From JBBDNT01 sp040877445 (GTDB lineage Bacteria; Planctomycetota; Planctomycetia; Planctomycetales; Planctomycetaceae): a DNA stretch of 28,636 nucleotides. This document shows, in pieces, positions 7,584 through 15,507 of this stretch. A program made the translations under genes and the position numbers. A model generated the notes under the pieces. The model was not told where the DNA came from and did not search any database. It saw only the letters and a list, made by a program, of their open reading frames with translations. The stretch is taken from contig JBBDNT010000127.1 of the NCBI GenBank assembly GCA_040877445.1, positions 1 to 28,636 on the forward strand, written 5' to 3'. The first letter of the stretch is position 1. Every line of letters starts with the position of its first letter.

Positions 7584-10500
7584 ATGCCCACCTCCGCCCC
7601 CACCGCCGAGCGGTACGTCGAATTCGACGAGTTCGTCGATTTCCAACTCCACAAGACGGAGTCGGCGATCAAGACGGCCGACGTGCTGACCGCCGTCGTC
7701 GGCGTGGCGGCCGTCGTGGTCGGTTACCTGCTGGCGTTCGTGGTGCTCGATCACTGGGTCGTGCCGGGCGGCTTCGGCTACTTCGCCCGGGCCGCCATGC
7801 TGGGCGGCGTGGTGCTGGCGGCGATCGGCTGGGTGATGTGGAAAGTCGTGCTGCCGGCGCGGCGGCGGGTCAATTCGCTGTACGCGGCCCGGGCCATCGA
7901 GCGAACCGCTCCCGAGGCGAAAAGCACGCTGCTGAACCTGGTCGACTTGCGCCGTTCCGGCCGTCCGGTGCCGCCGCAGATCATGGGGACGCTCGAAAAG
8001 CGGGCCGCCCTGATGCTCTCGCACGTCGACGTCGAGCAGGCGGTGGACCGCAAGCTGCTGATGCGGCTGGCCTACGCGCTGTTGATCGTCGTCGTCGGCT
8101 TCTGTATGTACACGCTCTTCTCGCCGAAGAAGGTGTCGAACTCGGTCTGGCGGGCGCTGTTTCCGGCGGCGCAGGTCGAGGTCGCGACGCAAACGCGGAT
8201 CGTCGACGTCAAGCCGGGCGACGTGGAAGTGCTGCCCGGCGCGCAGCTCGAAGTGCTCGCGGACTTGTCGGGCCGGGATCCGGAGAAGGTCACGCTGTAT
8301 TTCTCGACGGCCGATCGCCGCGTCGTCGACGAGCCGCTCGAGATGCAGCCCGTTCCGGACGGGGTCGGCCGGCACCGCGCCCTGTTGGTCGGCGAGGCCG
8401 GGCGGGGCATCCGGCAGAGCATGACCTACCGCGTCGAGGCGGGCGACGCGCGGTCCGATACGTATCGCGTCACCGTGCTGCAACCTCCCTCGGCGACCGT
8501 CGCGCGGATCGCCTACGACTATCCGGAATACATGGACGTCGACCCGCGGAGCAGCGAGGAACCGCGGATCGAAGCCTGGGAAGGAACGCGCGTCACCCTT
8601 TCCGCCACCACCAATGTCCCGGTCGAAAAAGCCTGGATCGAGTTCTCCGACGACGAGCAGTTCACCCACCGTGGCGAAGAATTCCGCGTCGAACAGGTCG
8701 ACGGCACGTCGCTGCGGCACACGTGGACGCTCGAACTCAGGCCGATCGACGCAACGCCCCGCAGTCCGAAGTTCTACCGCATCCGCGTGCTCACCGCGAA
8801 GGGGGAGCGGGATCCTTCGCCGATCGTCCACGGCATTCTCATCCGCCCGGACGATCCGCCGGAATTGCGGATCGTCGAGCCGCAGGATGAAGAAATCGAG
8901 GCGGCGGCGAACGCGGCCGTGCCGCTGCTCGCCGAGGCCCGCGACGATTTCGCCGTGCGATCGGTCAGCCTGCAACTCAAGCACGACGGCAAGCAGCAGC
9001 CGCTCGACCGCGCGCTCGCCCGGCACGAGAAGACGAACCTGTTCGGCCACGTGCTCGAACTGGACAAGCTGCTGCCGTTCGAACTCGAGGCGGGCAGCTT
9101 GATCGAGTACCGCGTCGAGGCCCGCGACAACAAGCCGGAACTGGGACAGGCGGCCTTCTCCGAATGGCGGAAAATCCGCATCACCGACGAGCAACTCGAT
9201 CCGGAGAAACAGGAACAGCAACGGCAGGACGCCCGCCAGCAACAACGCAAGCAAATCGACGAGGCGCAACAGGAGGCCGGCGACGGCCAGGCCGATCGGG
9301 AGCAGCAGCCGCAAGAGGCAAATGAGCAAGGCGACGGGCAGCAGGATGGTCAGCATAATGGCCAGCCCGGCGATCCGATGAACGCCGACGGCTCGGGAGA
9401 CGCCGAACAAGGCGGCCAGCGGGGCGGCGACCCGAACGCGCCGCCGCAACCGGGCGACGCCGAGGGCGATCGCCCCGAGAACGGCCGGCCGCGGAACGGA
9501 CAACCGCCGGAAGGTGGCGAACCGTCGGCGCAGCGCGGCGCGCGGGGATCGGACGGCGCACCCCAGCCACAGCCGCTCGATGCCGATGGAAGTGAAGACG
9601 ACGCCGCCATCCAGCGGGCGCTCGATCATCTGCGCGAGCAGGCCAAGAAACAGGAACAGCAGCGGCAAGAGCGGCAACCTTCGTCCGAGCCGGAAACCGA
9701 GCGCGGTCCGCGGCAGACGAACGAAGATGATCCGCAACAACCCCCCGCGCCCGGCAAGCCGAACGAAGACCAATCGCCGCAGTCTCCCGGTGGAAGCGAG
9801 CGGAACCCCATGCCGGGAGCCGGCAGCGATTCCGGCGATTCATCCGCCGAAGACTCGCAACCGCCCGGCAGCCGCGGCGGAAAGCCGGACCCGATGAGCG
9901 AACCGCCGGACGGCGATCCGAACGGCAATCGCGGCGCCGGCACGACGGAAGGCGATCAGTCCCCGTCCAATTCCGATCCGAGTTCCGAACCGCCCTCGGC
10001 CAGGGGCGCCGCGAGCGGCAAAGAAACCGGTCCCGCCACCGCCGATCGTCGACCCGACGCCGAACCCGTCGACGCGCAGAATCCACTCGATCGGAAGGAC
10101 GACGAGGATCCACAAACGCGTCCGTCCAACAGCGAGAATCCCGAGCGTCCGGCGAACAGCCGCCAGGGAACCGGCGAGCCGGAAGCCGATCAGCCGACCC
10201 GCACCGAACCGAACGGCACCCGCCAGATCGGCGAGGAGCGAACCGACGAAACGCCGGCCGCCGACGTCCCGATCAACGAGAACGGCAGCGACGTTCCTCG
10301 GAAGGACGGCGTTCCGGAAGTCGATCCCGAAGCCGCGTCGAACAACGCCGGCGGGCAGGAGGCCGACGAAGATCTCCCCACCGCCGGGAAGCCGAGCGAC
10401 AACGCCGGCGTCGAACGCGCGACTCCCGGCGACCAGGCCGACGAAGGCGCCGGTCAACCGGCGAACCGGCAGCCGGGAGCGACCGAACAGGGTGCGGAAG

Positions 10501-11081
10501 AGGGGAACAGCGAAGGTGAATCGGCCCCCGGAAGCCAACCGGCCGGAGACGCCCGCGGCCGGCAAGGAGACGCGGCCGGCGACAGCGACCGGGACGGTCC
10601 GGTCGGCGGCGGTCAAGGCGGAAGGCCGGGATCCGAGCTGGCCGAGGGAACTCCGAACAACGCCCCTCCCTCGCGGCCCGAAGACGCCAATCTCGAATAC
10701 AACAAGAAGGCGGCCGAATTGGTGCTGCAACGGCTCGAAGAGCAACTCGCTCGCGGCGACGTCGACGAGGAACTCAAGAAGAAGCTCGGTTGGGACGAGG
10801 ATCAGATCCGGAAGTTCATCGAACGCAACAAGCCGCTGCTCGCCGACGAATCGCCCGACGACTCGTCGGACTTGGATCGAAAGCGGAAGCGCCTCGAGGA
10901 GTTGCTCCGCGGCGGCCGGTTCGACATCGACGCGCCGGCGGCGTCTCGCACGGGCCAAGGTGTCCGCCAGCGCGACGGCGACGGCTTCACCCCCCGCCAA
11001 GCCACCCCGCCCCCCGAATACCGCCCGCAATACGAAGAGTACCTGCGGCGAATCAACCGCGGAGCGGACGCGAACCGCTGA
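7584..11081 (+). CDS. large membrane protein with long disordered acidic/Gln/Pro region
   Basis: A protein of 1165 residues. Three membrane helices lie at about 33-57, 66-90 and 158-180. Residues about 200-535 look like beta-rich extracytoplasmic domains (YRVEARDNKPELG at the end). About 490 residues (540-1032) are low complexity, dominated by Gln, Glu, Asp, Pro, Gly, Asn and Arg, and are surely disordered. A charged helical C-terminus (about 1033-1165, NLEYNKKAAELVLQRLEEQL, then RKRKRLEELLRGG) follows. Similar long proteins are usual in planctomycetes, often near MoxR/DUF58/VWA gene sets; I see none here. Function is unknown. Start 7584 is preferred because 7518 lies within the -10 and the residues between them are heptamer-repeat DNA. 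No clear ribosome-binding site is visible. Confidence 0.82.
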   Translation: MPTSAPTAERYVEFDEFVDFQLHKTESAIKTADVLTAVVGVAAVVVGYLLAFVVLDHWVVPGGFGYFARAAMLGGVVLAAIGWVMWKVVLPARRRVNSLYAARAIERTAPEAKSTLLNLVDLRRSGRPVPPQIMGTLEKRAALMLSHVDVEQAVDRKLLMRLAYALLIVVVGFCMYTLFSPKKVSNSVWRALFPAAQVEVATQTRIVDVKPGDVEVLPGAQLEVLADLSGRDPEKVTLYFSTADRRVVDEPLEMQPVPDGVGRHRALLVGEAGRGIRQSMTYRVEAGDARSDTYRVTVLQPPSATVARIAYDYPEYMDVDPRSSEEPRIEAWEGTRVTLSATTNVPVEKAWIEFSDDEQFTHRGEEFRVEQVDGTSLRHTWTLELRPIDATPRSPKFYRIRVLTAKGERDPSPIVHGILIRPDDPPELRIVEPQDEEIEAAANAAVPLLAEARDDFAVRSVSLQLKHDGKQQPLDRALARHEKTNLFGHVLELDKLLPFELEAGSLIEYRVEARDNKPELGQAAFSEWRKIRITDEQLDPEKQEQQRQDARQQQRKQIDEAQQEAGDGQADREQQPQEANEQGDGQQDGQHNGQPGDPMNADGSGDAEQGGQRGGDPNAPPQPGDAEGDRPENGRPRNGQPPEGGEPSAQRGARGSDGAPQPQPLDADGSEDDAAIQRALDHLREQAKKQEQQRQERQPSSEPETERGPRQTNEDDPQQPPAPGKPNEDQSPQSPGGSERNPMPGAGSDSGDSSAEDSQPPGSRGGKPDPMSEPPDGDPNGNRGAGTTEGDQSPSNSDPSSEPPSARGAASGKETGPATADRRPDAEPVDAQNPLDRKDDEDPQTRPSNSENPERPANSRQGTGEPEADQPTRTEPNGTRQIGEERTDETPAADVPINENGSDVPRKDGVPEVDPEAASNNAGGQEADEDLPTAGKPSDNAGVERATPGDQADEGAGQPANRQPGATEQGAEEGNSEGESAPGSQPAGDARGRQGDAAGDSDRDGPVGGGQGGRPGSELAEGTPNNAPPSRPEDANLEYNKKAAELVLQRLEEQLARGDVDEELKKKLGWDEDQIRKFIERNKPLLADESPDDSSDLDRKRKRLEELLRGGRFDIDAPAASRTGQGVRQRDGDGFTPRQATPPPEYRPQYEEYLRRINRGADANR

Positions 11082-11154
11082 GGATCCGCCGTCGTTGGCG
11101 GCGGAAGCGGAGTGGATCTCTCGTCGCTCGCGGTCTCCGCGACCGCTTCCGCCA

Positions 11155-11237
11155 AGCAGTGCCCCCGCGCGCACTGCTTCGGCCGAGCCGGAGGCCTGGC
11201 CCACGTGGCACGCTCTTCCGGCTCGGCCGAAGCAGTG
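11155..11237. repeat. inverted-repeat element between genes
   Basis: A perfect 21-bp inverted repeat: arms 11172-11192 and 11217-11237, containing CTTCGGCCGAGCCGGA and its complement. The left arm also pairs with AAGCAGTG at 11155-11162, so alternative hairpins are possible. It begins 74 bases after the stop of the preceding gene and could also end its transcript, but it has no T-run. Confidence 0.75.
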
Positions 11238-11361
11238 GCACACCAGGAAAACTTGCCGCACTCTCGTCGCGACGCCGCTGCTGGACTTGCGCCGCCGCGA
11301 GACGTTACTCTGGTGACGTCGAATCACCGCCGTCGATTCCCATTCGAGGAGACTCGCGATC

Positions 11362-13878
11362 ATGCGCCGCCGGTTCCCGCGCCGATGTTTCAACTTCCTT
11401 TCGAATCTCCGCATCGCGCGACGCGGCCGATCGATGCTCGTGCCCCTCGCCGCGTGCGGCCTGTCGCTGTGGGCCGCGACGGCGGCGATGGCGGCCGAAG
11501 CGCATCCGCGGGCGACGGCCGAGACTTGGCCGCAGTTCAAGGGAGACGCGGCCCGCACCGGCGACAACCCGCAGGCGACGCTGTCGTTCCCGCTGTCGCG
11601 GATCGTCGCGGTGAAGCTGCCGTCGCCGATCTATGCCTCGCCCGCCGTCGTGAAGAATCGTGTGTACGTGCAGGACGCGCGGGGGCATCTCGTTTGCGTC
11701 GACGCCGAAAGCAACAAGGTCGTGTGGACCGCCGACAACGGCGGAATCAACAACGCCTCGTCGCCGGCGGTGTACGACGGCAAGGTGTATGTCGGCTCGA
11801 CGGCGGGGCATCTCGCGATTCACGACGCCGAATCCGGCAAGCTCGTCAAGCGGGTCGATGCGCCCGGCTCGGTGCTCGCCTCTCCGGCGATCGCCAATGG
11901 CGCGGTGTATTTCAGCACGTTCGACGGCAAGCTCGTGAAGATCGATTTCGAAGGGAACGAAATCTGGACCTTCAGCGGCGGCGACACCAGCATCACCGAG
12001 TTCGCCGTCAAGGGAGAACGCATCTTCTTCTTCGCCGGCACCACGCGGGCACACGCCTATCGCTTGCAGGACCACGGCGACAAGGTCGAGATGCTCGAAC
12101 GCGGCCGCTCCACCGGAGGCTATTTCGCCCCCATGGGCGGCCCGGTGTTCCTCACCGACGACGACTACGCCTCCCAGAGCTACGACAGCGAATCCGGCTG
12201 GTTCCACGGCTTCGGGAAGGCGATCGAAAGCGGATCGAACGACTCGCGGATCACCGCCTCGGTCCGCGGCAACCGCCTCTATCGCGGCAGCAAGTGCTGG
12301 GAGTTCGACGTCGAAACCAGGAAATTCCGCGAACTGTGGCGGGCCGATCCGGAAGCCCTGTACGACGGCGGGTTCCACTCCTCCCCCGCGCTCGCGCAGG
12401 ACGTGTTCGCGATCGGCAGCGAGCGGGGCATCGTCCACTTCCTGCCGATCGAAGGCGAACTCGCCGAAAAGCCCCTCACCCGCAAGCCGGTCTGGCAATA
12501 CGAGACCGAAGGGGCCGGCCGGCCGAACGGCGCGGTCAGCTCGTCTCCCGCGGTGGTGGACGGCCGCGTGTTCTTCGGCGGCGAAGACGGCATTCTGTAC
12601 GGCCTGGCGAGCCGAGGGCGTCAGCCCTCGCGTGACGTCGCGATCGTCGACGCCCCGCTCTCGAAGGAAAGCTGGGACCGCAAGCGCGAACCTTCGCTGA
12701 CCGGTTCCGAATGGGCGACCACCGGCGGCGACATGGGCTTCAGTTGCGTCGCCGGGCCGACGAAGATCAAGCCTCCCTTCCAGATCAAATGGCGGACGCG
12801 CGTCTGGAGCACGTTCAAGGGGAACATGATCGTGGGCGGCGGCAAGGTGTACGGCGCGGGTCGCATGGGACCGCTGGTCGCCGTCGACGCCCGCACCGGC
12901 GAAATCGCCTGGAAGGCCCATCATCCGGGGGTCGAATCGCGCGTCTCCCCGACGTATGCCGACGGCCGCGTGTACGTCCTCCGCGTCGAGGGGGGACTCA
13001 AGACCAGTCCGTACTACCGCGGCTGGTACGGCGGACCGAACGGCGAAGGGATCTGGTGCCACGACGCCGAGACCGGCGAGGTGCTGTGGCATCAGCCGAT
13101 CGACAACGCCTACCACTTCAACTCCGACGGCATCCCGGTCCACGACGGCCGCGTTTACGTCTGCGAGCCGGGCGACGACGGCCAGTTCCAGGCGAGCGCT
13201 TACGATGCGAAGACCGGCGAGCTCGCGTGGCGGACGCCGATCGAGGGGATCGACGCCCGGCACCGAGTGAGCGGCTTGACGCAGCCCCCGCGCTACTCCG
13301 GCGTGATCGCCGACGGCCTGTGGTGCGTCTCGACCCGCGGCTGGGGCGACAAGTCGGGGGTAACTCTGGCGTTCGAGCCGAAGACCGGCAAGATCGTCTG
13401 GCGGAACGACGAGATCGGAATCGAGAACCGCAGCCGGATCGCGGCGCGGAAGGGGACGCTGGTGGTGTTCAACTCGACCGGCTCGAACGGGTTCGAGGCG
13501 AAGACGGGCAAGGTTTTGTGGTCGGAGCAGGACGTGCTTCCGGAAGGATCGACCGATTCGAAGCGCCGGGCCTCGGGCACGCGGTACATGACCGCCCTCA
13601 CGGACGATTTCCTCGACAGTAAGGGAACGAAAGACCGCTTCCACCTCAGCGGCTGCATCCTGCCGGTGCAGATCAACGGTCTGTGGTATTCGCACACGGT
13701 CAACAGCACGCACGTGATGCACGCCTTCGACGCCGACTTCAAGACGGTCTGGAAGCGGACTTTCCTGTCGCACGCCTGCCCGTCCCCGGTCGCCGCCTAC
13801 GACCGCCTGTACTACGCCCCGAACTCGGAGGGCGTGATTTACTGCTTCGTGAACGAGGAGGGAGACATCGCGGAGTGA
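11362..13878 (+). CDS. secreted PQQ-like beta-propeller repeat protein
   Basis: An 838-residue protein. GAGGAG lies about nine bases before ATG 11362. Residues 1-45 form a long twin-Arg-containing N-terminus and hydrophobic signal segment ending AAMAAEA. The rest is PQQ-like repeats (VDAESNKVVWTAD, HDAESGKLVKRVD, VDARTGEIAWKAH, YDAKTGELAWRTP, FEPKTGKIVWRND). It looks like two successive propellers: the first runs to about residue 415, the second begins near KREPSLTGSEWATTGGDMG. Between them the segment SRGRQPSRD is encoded by a palindrome (12613-12630). No catalytic residues of quinoprotein dehydrogenases could be assigned, so an envelope scaffold or assembly role is as likely as an enzyme. 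It appears monocistronic, though the zinc-ribbon gene follows within 86 bases. Confidence 0.87.
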   Translation: MRRRFPRRCFNFLSNLRIARRGRSMLVPLAACGLSLWAATAAMAAEAHPRATAETWPQFKGDAARTGDNPQATLSFPLSRIVAVKLPSPIYASPAVVKNRVYVQDARGHLVCVDAESNKVVWTADNGGINNASSPAVYDGKVYVGSTAGHLAIHDAESGKLVKRVDAPGSVLASPAIANGAVYFSTFDGKLVKIDFEGNEIWTFSGGDTSITEFAVKGERIFFFAGTTRAHAYRLQDHGDKVEMLERGRSTGGYFAPMGGPVFLTDDDYASQSYDSESGWFHGFGKAIESGSNDSRITASVRGNRLYRGSKCWEFDVETRKFRELWRADPEALYDGGFHSSPALAQDVFAIGSERGIVHFLPIEGELAEKPLTRKPVWQYETEGAGRPNGAVSSSPAVVDGRVFFGGEDGILYGLASRGRQPSRDVAIVDAPLSKESWDRKREPSLTGSEWATTGGDMGFSCVAGPTKIKPPFQIKWRTRVWSTFKGNMIVGGGKVYGAGRMGPLVAVDARTGEIAWKAHHPGVESRVSPTYADGRVYVLRVEGGLKTSPYYRGWYGGPNGEGIWCHDAETGEVLWHQPIDNAYHFNSDGIPVHDGRVYVCEPGDDGQFQASAYDAKTGELAWRTPIEGIDARHRVSGLTQPPRYSGVIADGLWCVSTRGWGDKSGVTLAFEPKTGKIVWRNDEIGIENRSRIAARKGTLVVFNSTGSNGFEAKTGKVLWSEQDVLPEGSTDSKRRASGTRYMTALTDDFLDSKGTKDRFHLSGCILPVQINGLWYSHTVNSTHVMHAFDADFKTVWKRTFLSHACPSPVAAYDRLYYAPNSEGVIYCFVNEEGDIAE
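12613..12630. repeat. small in-frame palindrome in the PQQ-like gene
   Basis: CGAGGGC-GTCA-GCCCTCG is a perfect 7-bp hairpin coding the Arg/Gln/Pro/Ser segment between the two propeller halves (about residues 418-423). Such GAGGGC...GCCCTC motifs are, from memory, dispersed in planctomycete genomes. Confidence 0.6.
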
Positions 13879-13963
13879 GGCGGGAGCGGTGGAGTGGCCG
13901 AAGCTTCGCATGGCGTCGTCTCCGGGCATCGAGCGGGTCGCTTCATCGAGGTTCGATTCTCCC

Positions 13964-14326
13964 ATGGCGTCGATTCGCTGCGAAGATGGCCGGTCCGTCA
14001 TCGAATCGACGCTCCCGGTCTGTTTGGGATGCGGTCGGTGTCCCGGTTGCGGCGTCGTTCGTCTCGCGTCGGATCAGCTCGCCCCCGAATGCGCGGTCTG
14101 TGGCGTTCCCCACTGCATTGGTTGCGGCCGCTGCCACAAGTGCGGCGCCGCCTTCGAAACCGAGATGGCCGCATGCTCCTGCGGTCATCCGAACGATCCT
14201 GAAAAGCTGCGTTCGATCGAGAGAGCATTCGCGTTCTCGCCGGGGCGGTCCGGTTGCTTCGCGATAGCGGGAGCCGCCGTCGTGCTGTTTCTCGCGACGA
14301 TTGATTTGATCGAATCGTGCTGGTAA
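13964..14326 (+). CDS. double zinc-ribbon protein with C-terminal membrane helix
   Basis: A 120-residue protein. Two similar Cys clusters are visible: C20-x2-C23-GR-C26-x2-C29 and C51-x2-C54-GR-C57-x2-C60, with C43, C46, C71 and C73 around the second. The repeated CxxCGRCxxCG motif suggests two or three zinc-binding ribbons. Residues 98-114 form one membrane helix, so the ribbons probably face the cytoplasm on a tail-anchored protein. I do not recognise the family. Start 13964 is chosen because the upstream in-frame part (from 13889) is compositionally unlike the rest; the ribosome-binding site (GAGG, 11 bases upstream) is weak. Its 3' end approaches a degenerate dispersed repeat. Confidence 0.6.
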   Translation: MASIRCEDGRSVIESTLPVCLGCGRCPGCGVVRLASDQLAPECAVCGVPHCIGCGRCHKCGAAFETEMAACSCGHPNDPEKLRSIERAFAFSPGRSGCFAIAGAAVVLFLATIDLIESCW

Positions 14327-14330
14327 CCGC

Positions 14331-14387
14331 CTTGTCCAGATCGAGACTGCGGGTCGGCGGTAGCGGAGTTCCCAAGAACTTCGACGC
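14331..14387. repeat. degenerate copy of the dispersed GGAATTC-type module
   Basis: GTAGCGGAGTTCCCAAGAAC followed by TTCGACGC (14360-14387) matches the module at 86-112 and 7039-7066 with a few substitutions. Similarity to the reverse strand of 7074-7115 extends further left, through CCAGATCGA. Confidence 0.6.
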
Positions 14388-14541
14388 ATTCCTTCGAAGG
14401 GTCGTCGCGGGTCGCGTCGGCAAGCCGCTTTTCGCGGCAGGTCGGGCATTCGGCGGACGTGCCGACGAGGTAGGCCGGCGCCAGTTCGTGCGGGATGCCG
14501 CGGGCGCAGGGACACAGATCGAATTTCAGTAGTCAACCCAT
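14384..14541 (-). pseudogene. possible remnant of a Cys-rich small protein gene
   Basis: On the minus strand an open frame reads LKFDLCPCARGIPHELAPAY and continues through VGTSAECPTCREKRL, with CxC and CxxC pairs as in a zinc-binding protein. It lacks a usable start: ATG at 14541 is followed two codons later by TGA (14535-14533). Downstream the frame runs into the degenerate dispersed repeat and then antisense into the zinc-ribbon gene. The protein-like start and sudden change of character suggest a gene with a nonsense change that was truncated by the repeat. A non-AUG start or sequencing error is an alternative. Confidence 0.3.
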
Positions 14542-14620
14542 TCCTCAAGAAATCGTGTTTTGTTACCACGCCGTTCGCCCGGTCGCCTGGTTCCATCCGC
14601 AGCCCCCGGATTCTTTCGCC

Positions 14621-15250
14621 ATGTCTCGCCTTCACGCCGTCATTCCCGCCGCCGGGCGCAGCCGGCGGATGGGTGAGCCGAAGTTGTTGTTGCCTTTGGG
14701 CGGTCGCACAGTGCTGGCGCGGTTGTTGGCGGCGCTCGAGCGGCCGGGGATCGCGGGGCGGTACGTAGTCGTGCGGCCGGACGACGAAGTTCTCGCGCGC
14801 GAGGCGGAAGCGTGCGGGGCGACCGTCGTGCGGCCGGCCGTTCCGCCGCCGGACATGCGGGCCAGCGTCGAGGCGGCGTTGGATTGGATCGAACGCCGCT
14901 GGTCCCCCGCGCCCGACGACGGCTGGCTGCTCGTCCCGGGCGATCATCCCGTGCTGGACGGCGCGGTGATCGACGCGCTCGTCGCGGGCTGGCGAACCGA
15001 AGACGCCGCGGATTGCGAGATCCTCGTGCCGGTGTGCGGTGGGCGGCGCGGGCATCCGACGCTGTTCCGCTGGCGACTGGCCGAGGCGGTTCGGCGTCTC
15101 CCCGAAAACGCGGGAATCAATCGCCTGCTGCACGACCGGGCCGCGGAGGTGCGCGAGTTGGCGATCGAAAACGAGGCGGTGCTGTGCGACCTCGACGCGC
15201 CGGACGATTATGCGGCGTTGAGGCGACGGATGGGCGAGCGAAACGGATAG
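14621..15250 (+). CDS. MobA/MocA-like nucleotidyltransferase (NTP transferase domain)
   Basis: A 209-residue cytoplasmic protein of the GT-A-type nucleotidyltransferase fold. The signature AAGRSRRMGEPKLLLPLGG lies at residues 10-28, with the nucleotide-binding glycine loop and Lys21. PGDHPVLD (106-113) is the metal-binding GDxP motif. GRRGHP (141-146) and the late DLDAPDDY (190-197) are typical of the molybdopterin cytidylyl-/guanylyltransferase branch. The likely reaction is transfer of CMP or GMP to a molybdenum cofactor, but no molybdoenzyme or other cofactor gene is nearby and the substrate cannot be read from sequence. ATG 14621 gives the family's usual N-terminus. No clear Shine-Dalgarno sequence is visible. 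Palindromic repeats follow the gene. Confidence 0.85.
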   Translation: MSRLHAVIPAAGRSRRMGEPKLLLPLGGRTVLARLLAALERPGIAGRYVVVRPDDEVLAREAEACGATVVRPAVPPPDMRASVEAALDWIERRWSPAPDDGWLLVPGDHPVLDGAVIDALVAGWRTEDAADCEILVPVCGGRRGHPTLFRWRLAEAVRRLPENAGINRLLHDRAAEVRELAIENEAVLCDLDAPDDYAALRRRMGERNG

Positions 15251-15287
15251 GACGGCGCCAAGGTTGTCGATGTTGGTCGAATCCGCC

Positions 15288-15416
15288 GTAGGACGGAATC
15301 GTATTCCGTCCGCCGGCCGAACCGCTCGCATTCGCCGCCGACCGCGATCGCGAACGGAGCGATCACCCATGGCGGGCCTCACCGGGCGGGCACGACGGAA
15401 TTCAATTCCGTCCTAC
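15288..15416. repeat. ~129-bp palindromic element, GTAGGACGGA family
   Basis: Outer arms GTAGGACGGAAT (15288-15299) and ATTCCGTCCTAC (15405-15416) are perfect inverted repeats. Each arm also folds on itself (GGACGGAAT-CGT-ATTCCGTCC and GACGGAATTCAATTCCGTC). Architecture and sequence match the element at 23030-23152, and the arm module matches the repeat within the gene at 3175-5152. Confidence 0.8.
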
Positions 15417-15443
15417 GCGCCCGTTCGTCGACCCACAAACGAA

Positions 15444-15474
15444 CGAGGCCAGGAGCAAACGGCTCCCGGCCTCG
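15444..15474 (-). terminator. intrinsic terminator of the YTV-protein gene
   Basis: On the minus strand, CGAGGCCGGGAGC and GCTCCTGGCCTCG form a 13-position stem (one mismatch) with a five-base loop. It is followed by the T-rich TTCGTTTGTG and lies about 34 bases after the YTV stop codon. Confidence 0.7.
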
Positions 15475-15507
15475 CGTCAAGACATCGTTCGGCATGCGAT
15501 CGTTCGC

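Noticed and set aside
7347..9773. Long minus-strand frame antisense to the 1165-aa gene
   Set aside because: High-GC shadow: repetitive Arg/Val/Gly/Leu composition, no start signals, while the plus strand has helices, promoter and domain structure.
11305..14001. Long minus-strand frame antisense to the PQQ-like gene
   Set aside because: Shadow of a high-GC coding strand; the plus strand has clear PQQ repeats, signal peptide and ribosome-binding site.
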